Shown: positions 12,401 through 24,399, counted from the stretch's first letter. The stretch: DNA of 64,000 bases from Oscheius sp. JU75 (GCA_037178855.1 JASJZC010000007.1:9672001-9736000); one strand, 5' to 3'. Translations and numbers: made by a program. Notes: generated by a model from the sequence alone, not told the origin.

Positions 12401-14318
12401 AATTGTCAGGCCCGCAGGGCCACAAAAAGGGTGCGCGGGAGCACTTTTGTGTTCCAATTGCAAGAAGTTCGAGATTACTAATTAGCATATGGGCGGAGGC
12501 GGCAGTGATCCCGGATTGAGGTCGCTCCATTACACTTGGAAAACAAGCTGCATTTGTCACTCAAGAAAAAACTCCTCTCTCGAAAGTGCTGGCGAGGGTG
12601 AAGAGGGGAGAAAGGGGAAACAGAACGATCAGTCAGAGCTGATCATCTCACGTAAGCTCTGGTATATGGTCCACCTTTAGATGTGATACAAAGCAAACTT
12701 GGTAAATCTGATCACAGAGCTCGCATCAGTTGACATGTTGCCTAAAATATTTAGGGACAGAAACGTGTTCCAGAGTGAAAGAATAGATAGACTGGTCACA
12801 AAATGAGCAGGGTGGCAGAAGGAATGCCACATGATGTGACAATCTGAGTCTGATCAACCACTTGTACAGATAGCTCTAGAATGGACGGGAAATCTAATTA
12901 TCACTCCATTGTTGACTCTGAAAAGAAGAAAAAGACTGCATGACAAAAAGGAACGATGCCTTTCTCCAAGGCAGATACCTCCTCGGATCATTGAGCCTCG
13001 CGTAATCGCCACTTTACACTCTCTTGATCCGGAACTAGACGAAGTTCCTCTAAATTTAAAGTTCAAAAGACTCAAGAACAACTCTTGCAAACCACATAAG
13101 TTTTATAGGAACATCAAAAGTTTGGGCGGCGGCGGGGCACGGTTAAAAGAGAGTGAGCGCAAACTGCTCTTGAGTGCGGCTGAAACACATATCTTACAAC
13201 ATTGCGTAAAGGGGCGAGCGGCTCGAGGTAGCGGAGTGTGGAGGACAGAGGTCCGAGACTGCCAATGGGCTGTTGAATAGGTTTAAGAAAAGAGCAGCTC
13301 TGGTGATAAATTAGCGTCTTTGGAGCAGTTCGCGCCAGCGATATCAAAGAACCAAAGTATGAAGCTCTGGGAACGTGTGAGACACACATACACCGTAGTT
13401 AGCTATTGGTCTCCGTTGCTTTTGAGTCCTGACTTAACTTCTACTAGAAACTTACTCAAGAAGTGTAGCTTCGCGAGGTCTTCTAGTTGAGACAGTCTAT
13501 TGGACTCGTAAGCATATTTTTGTCAAGAATTGTGGTCCAATTATAGTAGTTGCCAAGATTTACGACTCTAATAGTCACTTTCTGGAGACTCTTCAACGTT
13601 CAAGACAAGGCCTGTCGTCACCCCAGCAATCTGGCAAGACAACTAGGAATGATTCCGATCATTCAATCGTTTAAAACCCCGCAAACGCCAGAGGGCGACG
13701 GTGCTCTGCTACCCACCGGTACTGGAGCAAACTCATGTGATCATGCTGTCATCCATTCTATCAAAGACGAGCCGTATCTGTCTGCCTGCTGAGCTATTCC
13801 AAGGGAGCGCAGCCCCTTGGAATAGCTCAGCAGTTGCTGACAGACAGAGATGAGCTGACATCAGCGGCGCAAACGCCATTTTAGATCGGACGTCCTTTTC
13901 GATGTTGTACTATTATACGAAAGGGCGGCGAAGCCGCCGTATACGGCTTTCTAAGCTGGTATGTAAAGTCACTCAATTCAAGCCAGTATGGTCCGATGCC
14001 CGAATTCTCTCACTGATAAAAGGCTAGCTGCCGGTAGAATTCTACCGCCTTCTGGTGATTCTCTATAAATCATACCGACGCTGGGTATTCACAGTTTATA
14101 GTCTCTCTTGTTTTGGATTCGCGATGAAAAGAGGCTCATTTGAAATTGAAAATCCGGATAGGATCGAGTTGTCCGATCTCTTGCACTCTTTCAGGTTATG
14201 ATGTCCTTTGCCCTATGCAAGGACTCCTCTCTGATCGAAACAAGTTCACATCATATTTTTGTCAAACCTAACTTGATAAGAAATTATTTGCTAAAGTCAT
14301 GGTGCACTCATAAATAGC
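9418..14318. other. long region without a recognised gene
   Basis: About 4.9 kb lie between the start of alpha-actinin and the end of prolidase. 9418-9960 is probably the actinin promoter; I see no clear TATA box at a fitting distance. The rest (9960-13780) holds only short frames in all six phases, none resembling a known family, and few plausible exon-intron patterns. The longest, 12909-13280 (+, 123 codons, with a basic start RRKRLHDKKERCLSPRQ), has no splice context and is unrecognised. A cluster of palindromes begins at 13786. Confidence 0.5.
13786..13833. repeat. perfect 20-bp inverted repeat with 8-nt loop
   Basis: The left arm 13786-13805 (CTGCTGAGCTATTCCAAGGG) is the exact reverse complement of 13814-13833; the loop is 8 nt. 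Partial pairing extends outward through CTGTCTG on the left and CAGACAG on the right. Two more palindromes follow nearby: GGCGGC/GCCGCC at about 13923-13937, and the 16-bp CGGTAGAATTCTACCG at 14032-14047. No gene or polymerase III promoter is evident, so this may be a transposon end or other cruciform-forming element. Confidence 0.8.
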
Positions 14319-14324
14319 TTTATT
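14319..14324 (-). terminator. AATAAA poly(A) signal of prolidase
   Basis: The plus strand reads TTTATT, giving AATAAA on the minus strand 44 nt after the prolidase stop codon. The position is normal for a cleavage signal of a short 3' UTR. Confidence 0.6.
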
Positions 14325-14368
14325 TGAAAATCTGTGGAATAAGTGACAGTACCGGTGTGGATATGACT

Positions 14369-17138
14369 CTATTTCTTGAGGAAATTCTTGATGCTGGCTG
14401 TAGTTTTGGAGCTGCAGTAGTCTTTGGGCTCTGCGGCCATGTAGGCCTCGATCTCCTCAACAGTTCTGGGCAGATGACTCATGTTCTCGTTGCCCTTCTC
14501 CCAAATGACCACACAGTCTTCGATACGAACCTGAAGAAAGACTAGGAAAGCAGGAGCAGTGACTCACTCCTCCACTGTTTCTGTACTCCTCAATCTTTTC
14601 CTTGACAAGGTATTGGGAAAGAGCTGCATCGGCAAAAGCAGCATCGAGAAGCGTGTCGATGAAGTAGCAGCCGGGCTCGATAGTGATGACCATTCTCTCC
14701 TTCAGAGTCCTGGAGCAGCGGAGACTCTTGAGGCCGGGGAGGGTTGAGCGAGGAAGAGCATCCTGAAAATAGTTTTGATCAATCAGCACAGCCAAGCTGA
14801 GGCTGAGATAATTGTGTACGCCTGTTTCATGTTCTTTTACTGAAAAACTCTATTGTCTTTTCCACTACCATCCTATTACTGTCACTCTGTCAGTCAAGTT
14901 ACTTTTTCAATTAGGCTTTTCACTGTCACTCTCTAGATGCCTTGCACCAAGTCAGCTGGTCCACCCGCTCAACTCTCCCTATGGACTGTCATACGTAGTG
15001 AGCCTATATTCAACTGTTCATGTGCCGGACAGTGCGACACCAGATAAGGACAAGTCCCTGCCCTTCTTTGTTCTTAGCTGTCTGACCAAAATACTGTCAT
15101 GATGTGTTTTATCTAAATCTATCAGACTTGGAAGAAATTAAAAGTGAAAGAAATTGTCTTACATCAAGATATCCTCCACAATCATGGACATCGAGTCCGA
15201 TGAGATGACCGAGACCGTGAGGCATGAAGACGGCTCCAACTCTTGCGGCGACCATAGCGTCTACGTCACCCTTCACGAGACCAGCCTTCTCTAAGTGGGT
15301 TAGAATGACCTTCTCGGACAGAAGATGCATGTCGTTCCAGCGAATACCTGAGAATTCGAGTAAATACAAAAAATATGTGTGATACCAGGCTTGGCCTCCT
15401 TGAAAACGGTTCTGTTAGCATCAAGGACGGCGTTGTAGATGATCTTCTGCTTGTCAGTGAACTTTCCGTTGACTGGAAAAGAGGTAGTGACATCAGATGC
15501 GTAGCAGTTGTATTCAGGTCCCATGTCGAAGAGACACATGTCTCCGTCATTGAGCTCCTTGGCGTTTGGAGCATTTGCGTGTCCGTAATGGAGAACAGCA
15601 CCATTTTCTCCACTGGCAGCAATGCAGGTGTAGGCGAGATGACGGCAGCCTCCGTGGTAGTAGGAAACGTGACGGAACAAGCTGAAAAAGATGCGTTTCT
15701 CAGAGTCTTTGGCTGTTTTAACTTTTGACATATGTTAAAATCTCACTTATTATTTTCGACCGGGAAGAGTTCGGACAATGTCAATCCTGATACCGAAACT
15801 CATTTCCCTCATGTAACAAGGGAATAGGGCAGAAAGCTTTGTTAGGGTTCAGTCTAATGTCTGCTTTGGATGGAGGTGTACCACTAAGTGAATTGGATCT
15901 ACAGGTTATGATCGACTACATAAGAAAAGTAACTCCCAGCTCCAAGCTATGTTGCTAGCCAAATAACGGGGGCATGAACGTTCCAAAGTAACTCAACCTT
16001 TTCTAGAAACGCCCTTAGTTGTAACAAGCTACTACCAAATTACCGGTCTTCGAAACGGATGGATGCTTCAGATGGACTGCTGGGCTGCTGAGCGGCGGAT
16101 CGAACTTGAGAACCTTTTAATGGGCGTCACCGCCCAACCACTGTTCAGGAATTTACTAGTTAGCCAAAAGCTGTGCATGTATTAGAAAATTTGATTCGAG
16201 AATATGCTTGTGAACATCTCGACTGGAGCTCATCCTCTGGGCCATGATCAGCCTAACTTGAACATCAGGTAGGGGCGATTCGGCCGTTTCTACAGAAGTG
16301 TCTAATTCCGGGTTGAGCGAATAGCCCAAAAAAGGACAAAATATAAGCTAAGACTCACCTCTCCATCTGATACTCGTAATGACCATCTCGGATATGTTTC
16401 ATAGCAGCCATGTGAGCTTCGGAGGCAATCTTGCTAGCGTAGCGCATCACTTCCAGCTCGCGATCGGTCTTTGTGACGCGTAGCTCGGCCATAATGGGGT
16501 AGAGCATCTTAATGTCAATGTCGAACTTTTCCTTGCCAGCGAAATCCGCAGGCTCCAGAACATTATCACTGTCCGTGTTCTCGGCTCTCTAGAACCGAAA
16601 GGATAAAAATGAAGGGCTCAAAAACATACCAGAAAAAGAAGCTTCTTCGGATTCCAGTTTTGCAGAGAACTGGAAATGTTCTTGCCCTCGTCGTGGAAGC
16701 TGACCTTGTCAACTTCGTACTTGGTCTTGAACCAGGCCTCGTCATTGATTCTGAGCCAAAATCTTGTAACTTTCCTACAAAAAACCCACTTTCCATCCCA
16801 GATAGCATAGGAAGGATGAAGACGAGGAGGGAAAAGCCACGATTTGCCAGAATCTACGTCAATGGCTCCAAAACATTCACTCTCATGGACACCGAAGGTC
16901 CAGAAAAAGTAGGATTCCTACAGTATGAAAGTTGATAAAAGTTTAACTTGAAAGTTTTTACCTGTCTGAAGGGAAGGTCCTCAGCATCGGTATTGTATCG
17001 ATTTTTCTCCACTCCTCCCTGGAGAACGACCACACTTCCGGGAGCAGTTTTACCCTTGAGAGCAGCCAAAAGACGGGTTCGGTTCTCGGCAAAGAGTTGA
17101 GCCGTGACTTGTAGAGTTCCAGGTCCCCGACTGAACAT
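14369..17138 (-). CDS. pepd: Xaa-Pro dipeptidase (prolidase, M24B)
   Basis: Prolidase is a cytosolic dimanganese enzyme that splits dipeptides with C-terminal proline or hydroxyproline, the last step in recycling collagen. The first exon starts [20 protein letters not shown] and includes [18 protein letters not shown], the conserved family N-terminus. Later exons give the creatinase-like domain ([18 protein letters not shown]) and the catalytic pita-bread domain. All five metal ligands are present: two Asp in [20 protein letters not shown], His in [16 protein letters not shown], Glu in [10 protein letters not shown] and Glu in [10 protein letters not shown]. The C-terminus ends [15 protein letters not shown]...NFLKK. 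One intron, about 15.69-16.36 kb, is large; the others are short. A TTTTAG acceptor lies 2 nt before the ATG, favouring trans-splicing. Coding potential looks intact. A worm with abundant cuticle collagen would have much substrate, though that link is inference. Confidence 0.96.
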
Positions 17139-18533
17139 TTCTAAAATGTAGAAACGAAAATTATGTGAAAAATTCGATAGAGGAACAAATTTTGTGCAAA
17201 AGACGGCGTCGCTTTTCTACCTAATGCTATCACGCTTTCGGTCAACTGATAGTGTAGAGGATAAGCCATGTGGCACATTGGTTTTTGGTCAAAATTCCAC
17301 GAAATCGAGTAAAAAGGAGGCCACAAATGGTGAAAAGAGTAAAAAGATGCGGTCAGATGTTTTTCACACTGGAGAGGCCAAGACGCAGAGGGGGGTCAGC
17401 TGGGAGAGACTGCAACAGAGTGGTGTCATAGTTTACGCAATGGAACACGATCCGACACTTGCAAAAAGCCAATGTTTAAGACTTGTATTCCAATCTCTAA
17501 GGCTTCGATCGGTACATGGGGATTAAGATAAATATTGAGTATTTTATTCCAAAGAGAGGCCGCTAGAGCTAAAATTAATTACCATAGAAAATGGTTGTTT
17601 CTGGCAATCTTTAAAAGACATGTTATTCAGAATGCTTGAGGCATTAGTATCTGATAAATGATTACGCCACAGGACTAAGTTCCTTTATAGGGAAAGTGGT
17701 GTAATAGGAGGGGGAGAATCTAAATATATTCAGAGGTCCTCACGTGATTTTTGCGTTGATGACTAAATCCATGAGCCAAGTTTAGACAAAAACTGTGCCT
17801 TAAAATTACTCTGACATTTTTACAGACATCTGGGTACGTTACCGGTACGATTCCTGAGACAGTGCTGCGTAATTAATTCTAGACTTGATTTATCTTTCAT
17901 ACGTTGCTCAGGGCAAAACCTGAAGCAAAACTGTCAAACAAGACATCTCTGGCAGATTAGATGAAATAAAAAGAGCTTGGATTTCGTTCAGAGGGGGGGT
18001 CAGGACCTCCACTGCAGTCTTCAAAACGGAAAACGGCATTTGTTCTGTCTCTGTCTCTGAACGAAATCCTTTCTCTTCCTTTGCGAACGACAACGTGACT
18101 TTCGTATTGGGCTTAAATTAATTAATAAGAAACTGTTAATATCCTCGGCTAAGTCGTAAGTAAGCGGAATATTGACCAAATCAACTTGAAACGGAGGATC
18201 TTTCAACATTAGACTACAAAACACCTGTAGTTTAATATCTCGTGCACTGAACATCTCATCTTTTTCTGGCAGTAAATCAACCTCAGGTAATTGAAGTCTA
18301 TCTCTAACCACTTGTCCGTGTTGGAGAAGTTTGTACGATACGGGTACAGTGGTTCCAGAATTGACGGTACTACACATAAATTCCTATAAGCATAAACAGG
18401 TACCCCCCTTGGAAATTTTAGTACTTGTAGCTCAGTTATTCTTTGCAAGGCCGTCTTTGTTCTCTTTATTCTGTTAGCTGTTTAATCTCTCTAATCGGCT
18501 CGCATGATTTCGATTCGGCTACAACGTTGGCGG
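17139..18533. other. intergenic region with orphan minus-strand coding-like frames
   Basis: This lies between the heads of prolidase (-) and the pepsin-like gene (+). On the minus strand, three overlapping frames between 18448 and 17908 read like protein: ITELQVLKFPRG, then GTTVPVSYKLLQHGQVVRDR continuing to PPFQVDLVNIPLTYDLAED, then VTLSFAKEEKGFRSETETEQ to LTPPLNEIQALFI. Connecting them needs removal of 20 nt near 18385 and a second frame change near 18110. I do not recognise a family. It could be a decayed gene, an element fragment or a real gene with very short introns. Nothing stands out in 17139-17900. Confidence 0.35.
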
Positions 18534-18554
18534 TGATAAAACGAGGGTATAAAT
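18534..18554 (+). promoter_or_regulatory. GATA site and TATA box of the pepsin-like gene
   Basis: TGATAA at 18534-18539 is the core bound by GATA factors such as the nematode gut regulator ELT-2. TATAAAT at 18548-18554 lies 37 nt before the ATG at 18591. Unlike most genes here, no splice acceptor lies just before this ATG, so transcription probably starts nearby. Gut expression is an inference from the GATA core and the digestive-protease family. Confidence 0.5.
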
Positions 18555-18590
18555 TGACACAAGCGTGCTTTTTCACTGCCTGTGTCCACT

Positions 18591-19886
18591 ATGAAGATCA
18601 TTTTGTGCCTACTTTTTACCATTGCAGCATGCTTGGCTGCAGTGACACAACTTAAAATGGAGCAGAGAAGGTAAGTATTATAATTTTCGAAAAGAAGAAA
18701 TGTTGCAGGGCACACGCAAATTATAAATTTAAATCATCCCGTCTTTCAAAAGGATCCGCACCTTTTGCGCTGAAGCCATTTTTCCAATCATTTCTTGTTA
18801 ATATTACTCTCGGAACTCCTCCACAAGTTTTACCACTTAATTTGAACTTATTCGATGCCGAGATCTCTGTCTATAACGTGGCCTGTCCCAATTGTTCCTA
18901 CACTTTTGATCCGGCAATGTCTACTACTTACAAGCAGTACCAAAGGAACCAAACCTGTGTGGGAATCGACTGGGTAGCCACGGACGTGTTTACCATTGGA
19001 GGAATGGTAGTCCCGAAGCAGGTCTTTGAGCAAGTAACCCTCAACGATCTCGGAGACATAGCTTGGGGTGGAGACCTGAGTTTGGCTCTTGGAAAGACAT
19101 TTGAATGCTACCCGTCCCCTCTGGATAATCTGAAAACCGTGATGGATTTTCCAATCTTCACAGTTCATACCAATGTGCAGTTTACTGCCGATGAGTGGAA
19201 GACTGGAACCCTTACTTTGGGCGGAGTTGATCTGGACAATTGTGAGGGAGAAGCTAACATCAAGTATCTACCTATTTCTGCACCGAATAACTGGCAAATC
19301 AAGATGGATGTGCGTTCAAAACAGAGAGATCTAGAGACAGAGAGACAGAGAGACAGTGACTGTACGTTTTAGGGCTTCTATCTTGGAAGCTACAGTCTCC
19401 AGATCAACGATGATGTGGAAGTGGATACATCTATCTACGAGATTTGGGTAGCTCACCAAGTTTTCCCTCATGTAAGTGCGCTGCCACAATACTATTGTCA
19501 AGTTTACAGGTTCTTCGAGTGACTGGTGCCAAAAAAGATGCTCTTAGTCGTCAGTACGTTGTGGATTGCCACAATGCGACTACCCTGCCACCTATGATTT
19601 TTGTCTTTGGGGGACAACAGTTCACAATTCCTGCCTCTCTCTATGTGACTCCACCATTGAATGATATCAGAGGACAAGTAATTTTGCTTCTTTTGAGCTT
19701 TCTAAGTCTGATTTTTAGTGTGGACTAGCTGTTGCACCCTACAACTGCGAGAACTGTCCTACCTGGGTCATTGGCACGTCGTTCATGACCCCGTACTGTG
19801 GAATCTTTGACGCAGGCAACTCAAGAATAGGATTTCCGAAAGCGAAACAATCATTATCTAGAGCGCAACGACTTCATAACGTCTGA
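18591..19886 (+). CDS. Secreted pepsin-like (A1 family) protein, probably inactive
   Basis: Five exons (18591-18670, 18709-19309, 19373-19471, 19510-19677, 19719-19886) join in phase to give 371 residues. The N-terminus MKIILCLLFTIAACLAAV is a signal peptide. The A1 fold is shown by FLVNITLGTPPQVLPLNLNL, YVVDCHNATTLPPMIFVFGG, PTWVIGTSFMTPYCGIFDAG and NSRIGFPKA. Both active-site motifs are altered: the first DTGS is DAEI (LLFDAEISVYNV) and the second DTGT is DTSI (VEVDTSIYEIWV). The two Asp remain, but the glycines that shape the catalytic loops are gone, and the flap YGTGS is replaced by a shorter GIDWVATD segment. Conserved Cys pairs remain. I infer a secreted non-proteolytic homologue, perhaps a ligand-binding or inhibitory form. 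Intron 19310-19372 carries a purine GACAGAGA repeat. Confidence 0.85.
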
Positions 19887-20622
19887 GAATGAACTTTTAA
19901 TAGCTGTTTTGGAAAAACTGAGTGAGGAGGCTTAGCTAAAAAAAAAAAAGGCGGGACACTGGCAATTTTTCAATCCCCCTCTCGTCCTCACCCTCTTACA
20001 ATTCACAGAGTCTTCGCCGACTCGTATCTTTTCACACTCTGTCAGTAGATTATAGATTATCAGTATTGTTGCGATCTCTTCCCTCCTCTCCTTTCTCATC
20101 CACTCTGTCATACTGGTAGATTTCCCAGAACACTGCCTCGTAATGTTGTTTACGAAAAGAGCTTGCTTCATGGACGTTTCCTCTTGCTACCCATTGTCCG
20201 GTCCAATGCTCCTGCAGAGAGACAAAAACATTCGAAAAACTAAGATGTATCTAAGATGTGTTTTCTGTACTGGTTTCCATGCGAAATTGGTCTGTGACAG
20301 ACACCAAAACTCTTGCAAGTTTTCTGCAGTTGCTAGATTATCTGGAAAACAGATTTGAATTCTGGCAACGTTCCAGAGCCCCCACCTATCACTGTCCAAG
20401 GGAAGAGGGGACGAGTCTTCTCTCGGTTAGCTCTGTATATTCTCTGTCTTTGTCTCTCCCGTTCTCTGCTTCCGTCTCTCTGTCCCTCTGTGTCCCATGC
20501 GCAAACTTACTCAGTTAACCGACGCGAATACCTTTGCCTCAGGGAGATTTTTTCCACAACTACCATTATGACCATTTGAGCATTGAGGAATTCTGCGCTG
20601 GCAATGACCGAACAACGAAGAG
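19887..20622. other. intergenic region
   Basis: After the pepsin-like stop come an A-run at about 19939 and pyrimidine-rich sequence with TCTCTGTC motifs at 20440-20500. The minus-strand frame 20795-20511 (95 codons) overlaps the proposed first bZIP exon and has no homology I can recognise. The gap probably holds the 3' UTR of one gene and the promoter of the next. Confidence 0.35.
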
Positions 20623-23171
20623 ATGGCCTCATTTGACTGGCAACGAGACAGACAAGATTCCGACGGCTCACCGTTGGTGTGAGAAGAGGAAGAGACGTCC
20701 AAAACTACAGGCGCGCTATAGATCTCTTCCCTTCGGGAGCTGTGGAAAAGTTCAGGAGTGCCATCACCATGAACGACGTCTTTCATATACGGCAACTTTA
20801 TATAAACTGTAGACGTTTGATTGTGTCTCCATCAGTTTGAAATTCTGCCCGATGTTAAGAGGAGATTGGACAAACTTCGGTCGTAAGAAGGTAGACAAAG
20901 AGCATACTTTGATAAGATTATTGTCTGAGCCGACCTTGAACAAATTCTAATTCGCAGGATTCCCGCTTAGGCTCTGGACAAGGAGCCGGAGAAGACACGC
21001 GATCCGTGTTTGAAAAAGATCATGCTACGCCCCCAAACAGTCTAGTTTCAATGAACAACTACGGTTGGCAGCAACATTTTTACTATGGTAAGTTTCTGAG
21101 TTTTTATTCTTCTGTCTCTCTGTTTTTCTCTGTCTCTGTGTTGCTCTGCCTCTCGGTCTCTCTCTCTCCCTCTCTTTGACTCTCTATGCCCCTCTGTCTC
21201 ACTGACTCTCTATATTTCTCTGTTCTGCCAACTTCAACAACTGATCTGCCACAGGCTGGTCTACCTTACCGCTCTAGTGGCGCAATGGATCCTCAGAGCA
21301 TGCCAGGTTGCGCGTCCCTATCCTGACCTCTTGGTCCCTGTGCGGTAAACAGTCGCACCTCTGCCAATGGCTTGTTAGAGAGTATGAGTTATGAGGAGAG
21401 TTTACGCAACGGGATGCCACTGGGGCCACCATACGCAGCAGATATAGCAAATTGTGCTCTTAGGTGACGGTTGCGCAACTGGGTCCGCTCCTCTTATGCA
21501 ACAACAGACAACCATGCTGCCAGCCTATGCCAGCGGAATGGATTACAACTTTTACCAGACGTATCCGAGTGCTTTCAAGTGAGTTTCTTTATACATTTTA
21601 TTTTACGATGAAAAAGGCAGAAAAACAGAGAGATATGATAAGAGATTGTCCAGTAGTTCGTGTGTTTGCGAGCCGATTTCAATCGACCCCCCAAGCCTCG
21701 CTATGGCGTCATCTTTATGCTCCAGTAGAAGAAACAGAGAATTTGAATAGGCTCTTTCCCTTTTTCACTGTTATTCAGAGTTTCAGCCTACTCACACTAT
21801 TGTGAGACTGACAATGTGAGACTATGTTTCCGACACCCTCCTCTTTCATCCTTTATGTCGCACTGAACGCTTCCCTTGGACACTATTTTGCACACATCTC
21901 TACTGTTCAGCAGTGTGAGAAAACTCTTTTTGAATACTAATACTGGATGCAGTTGTTTATAATTAGCGCAATCCTTACATTCCTTAGTGTCCCAAATATC
22001 TTTCCTAAAATCAACTTATTGTGCCCAAAGCAACTTTAAGGATGTCTTGTGGAAAAAATGCTTCTTGTTTGCCCAGTCTCGCGACTAACCATCCAGACAG
22101 AAACAGAAAACAATATGTCAAGGGAGTGACATTCCTAAACTATGTCTCTTCACCAACTTACAGTATAACAGCTATCTCATACTGTGCTACTGGCAGTTTT
22201 CTCTTGTAATTGGCCTTCCCTTTGGCAGCAACAGTGGCCCTTACTGGAGGCGGGCATCCCAGGTCGGCTGTGTCAGTTACCTGCTCGCACTTCCTAGTTG
22301 TTTTTGTCCTTTTACTTTCCCGCCCATTAGCGATAAGATCTATGGTCGAGTATTCTACAACCTGCCTATACCGTAACCCAAAGAGCGGGAAACATACTGG
22401 TCGGGGGTCTAATCTAAAAAAAAATGGAGGGTATTTTCAGTGGTCAGATTCTTCCGACTTACTGCGGCAGCCCGATCAGCTCCATGTATCCGAATCAGTC
22501 TTTTGTCGTCGACATCACTGCCGTGAATGAAACCTCTCCACCCACGGATCCCTCTCAGAAACATCGTTCACCGGAAGAACAGACCAAGTTTGTACCCAGT
22601 TCATCTCCCTTCAAAACTTGCAAAAGTTTTGCCCTAATCTCTTACAGAGATCTGACATGGCATACAAAACTCTCATCAACTGGTAAGGTAGTGAAACTGT
22701 AAGTGTGAGAGAGTATGAGTCTCACAATGAGTTAGTGTCTGTGTTTTGGTATGAGTATGAGAGAATGTGAGAGATCAGTGTGACCGCGGTCTCTGGTTCT
22801 GTAGTCACCCGTACCATTTAGGTATCTGATGAAGAGAAAGAAAAACAACGAAGCCGCCAAAATGTCAAGACTGAAGCGGACTGAGAGGGAAAAGAATCTT
22901 CAAGAGAAGGTTGACAGTCTGACCCTGGTAGGAAAGGCCTTAAAGCTGAATATATCTGATCTTTAGTATATCCAGGAGCTCCAACAACAAAGCCAGAAGC
23001 ACTTCATGGAAGCAGGATTGCAGATTGCTGCTCTACAAGCGGTTGGTCTGATCATGGATCATTATATCACTTTTTCAGGAGATTCAACGCCTCAGAAGTC
23101 AGCAGTGTCAGTGCATGAAGAAGAACGAGTCCAAGGATAAGGAGAATACACCGTTGGCTACCATGTACTAA
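20623..23171 (+). CDS. bZIP transcription factor (PAR/CES-2-like basic region)
   Basis: A DNA-binding transcription factor. Firm exons are 20958-21087, 21464-21578, 22441-22591, 22648-22682, 22822-22927, 22967-23041 and 23079-23171; all phases agree. The basic region reads RKKNNEAAKMSRLKRTEREK, with the Asn-x-Ala-Ala-x-x-Ser-Arg contacts typical of PAR/CES-2 proteins (KNNEAAKRSRDARR). The zipper has leucines at three heptads (LQEKVDSLTLYIQEL) and then weakens (QKHF, GLQ), ending CQCMKKNESKDKENTP. The long Tyr/Gln/Pro-rich N-terminal part looks disordered and may activate transcription. The start is uncertain: ATG 20623 (MASFDWQRDRQDSDGSP) joined in phase 0 to 20958 is the best choice, with the Met in VSMNNYGWQ as an alternative. 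An open segment at 21255-21312 does not fit the frame of its upstream neighbour and may be an alternative first exon. Intron 21088-21463 contains TCTCTGTC repeats. Confidence 0.75.
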
Positions 23172-24393
23172 ATGAGCTAATTGTCTTGTGTATTCTGTCA
23201 ATTATGGGTGTATCTCGGTTTGTCTCTTCTCCATGAACTTATTTGTAACATAGTTGCTTTATACTGGTTTCGCCAAGCTCCGCTCACTTCCACAAACTTT
23301 TTCCAGGTCAATAATGTCGGGTTTGTAATTAGACACGAAAATGGCCACTTAATATTATCACGATCTGGTGCTAGATTTTTTCAAGCAGAATATGTGGACC
23401 GCCTTATACATTAGCATTCTAATTATTGTAAAGCTCCCTACGAAAACGGGTGCTATGCTGGTATAGGAGCGCTTCCCGACGATGCCGCCGATTCCGTTGT
23501 TCTGGCTCTTTTGCTGGAAGTGTTTAAAAATGAGAGAGCTAATCTTTTGTTTGATACTTCGCTTTCTGTCACCGTGCAACAGATAATGGTTTCCAAAATG
23601 GTGTGATAAGAAGAATTTCAATTTTACTCGTATGTCTCCAAAACCGAGGATGAACAGTCTTTTCATCATGTGAGCTACAACGACATGTGAGCTCCGCCGG
23701 TATTTATTGTAATTTTATTGAAACATCATACATTTTCGGTAAAATTACTGCGAGTTGCTGGGATCAAATGCTGAAAAACGCTGCCGTTAACTTACAATAC
23801 GATCCGACAGAATTGATGAAGCATTCTGGATAACATACATGCCTTCTCTATAGGGTTTTGACAAAGTTAATGTTCTCGCAGTCAGTAACAAAATCCTTGG
23901 ACCAAACTTTCAGACTGATGGCTATCTTGAATATTCAAGGGTAATATCAGCCTTTCGTATGGCTGATATGAGCCAGATAATCATACTTGTATAATAGATT
24001 CACGAGGCACCAGGTCCGTGTTTCAAACAATTAGTGTACACCCCCTATCAGCAAATCCTCAAAGTGACGCACGCTCGGTAATTAGAGGAGAGGGGCCAGA
24101 CGAAGACCATGTATTGTCACAGCCATCTTCTGGAATACCAGGGTACACTTTGCAGAAGAAAGACAGTCGATAACAAATAGCCGAAACTGATGAAATATAG
24201 TAAAAATTTTAATAAAAAATGTAAGTCCTGAGAAAAGAAAAAAAAGGGCAGCAAAAACAGTCCGTCGATAACTTTTAACGATCAGTCTTATCCATTAATC
24301 AATAAATTAATAGAACAGTATTTCAGCTTCCCACCTGCCACGCCTGACTTTACATTTGGAAGAAAGTTTGAAAAGAAAAAGTACAGCAATAGG
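23172..24393. other. intergenic region, no gene seen
   Basis: A/T-rich sequence between the bZIP stop and the small minus-strand genes. Frames reach 103 codons (23358-23669, -) but are of biased composition and lack plausible splice sites. A-rich runs occur at 24200-24250. I see no repeat or RNA gene. Confidence 0.4.
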
Positions 24394-24399
24394 TTTATT
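24394..24399 (-). terminator. AATAAA poly(A) signal of the small gene at 24441
   Basis: TTTATT on the plus strand gives AATAAA on the minus strand 41 nt after the stop of the 58-residue gene, which supports that model. Confidence 0.5.

Noticed and set aside
12909..13280. 123-codon plus-strand frame with a basic start
   Set aside because: No recognisable family, no splice or promoter context, and similar-length chance frames occur on the opposite strand in the same stretch.
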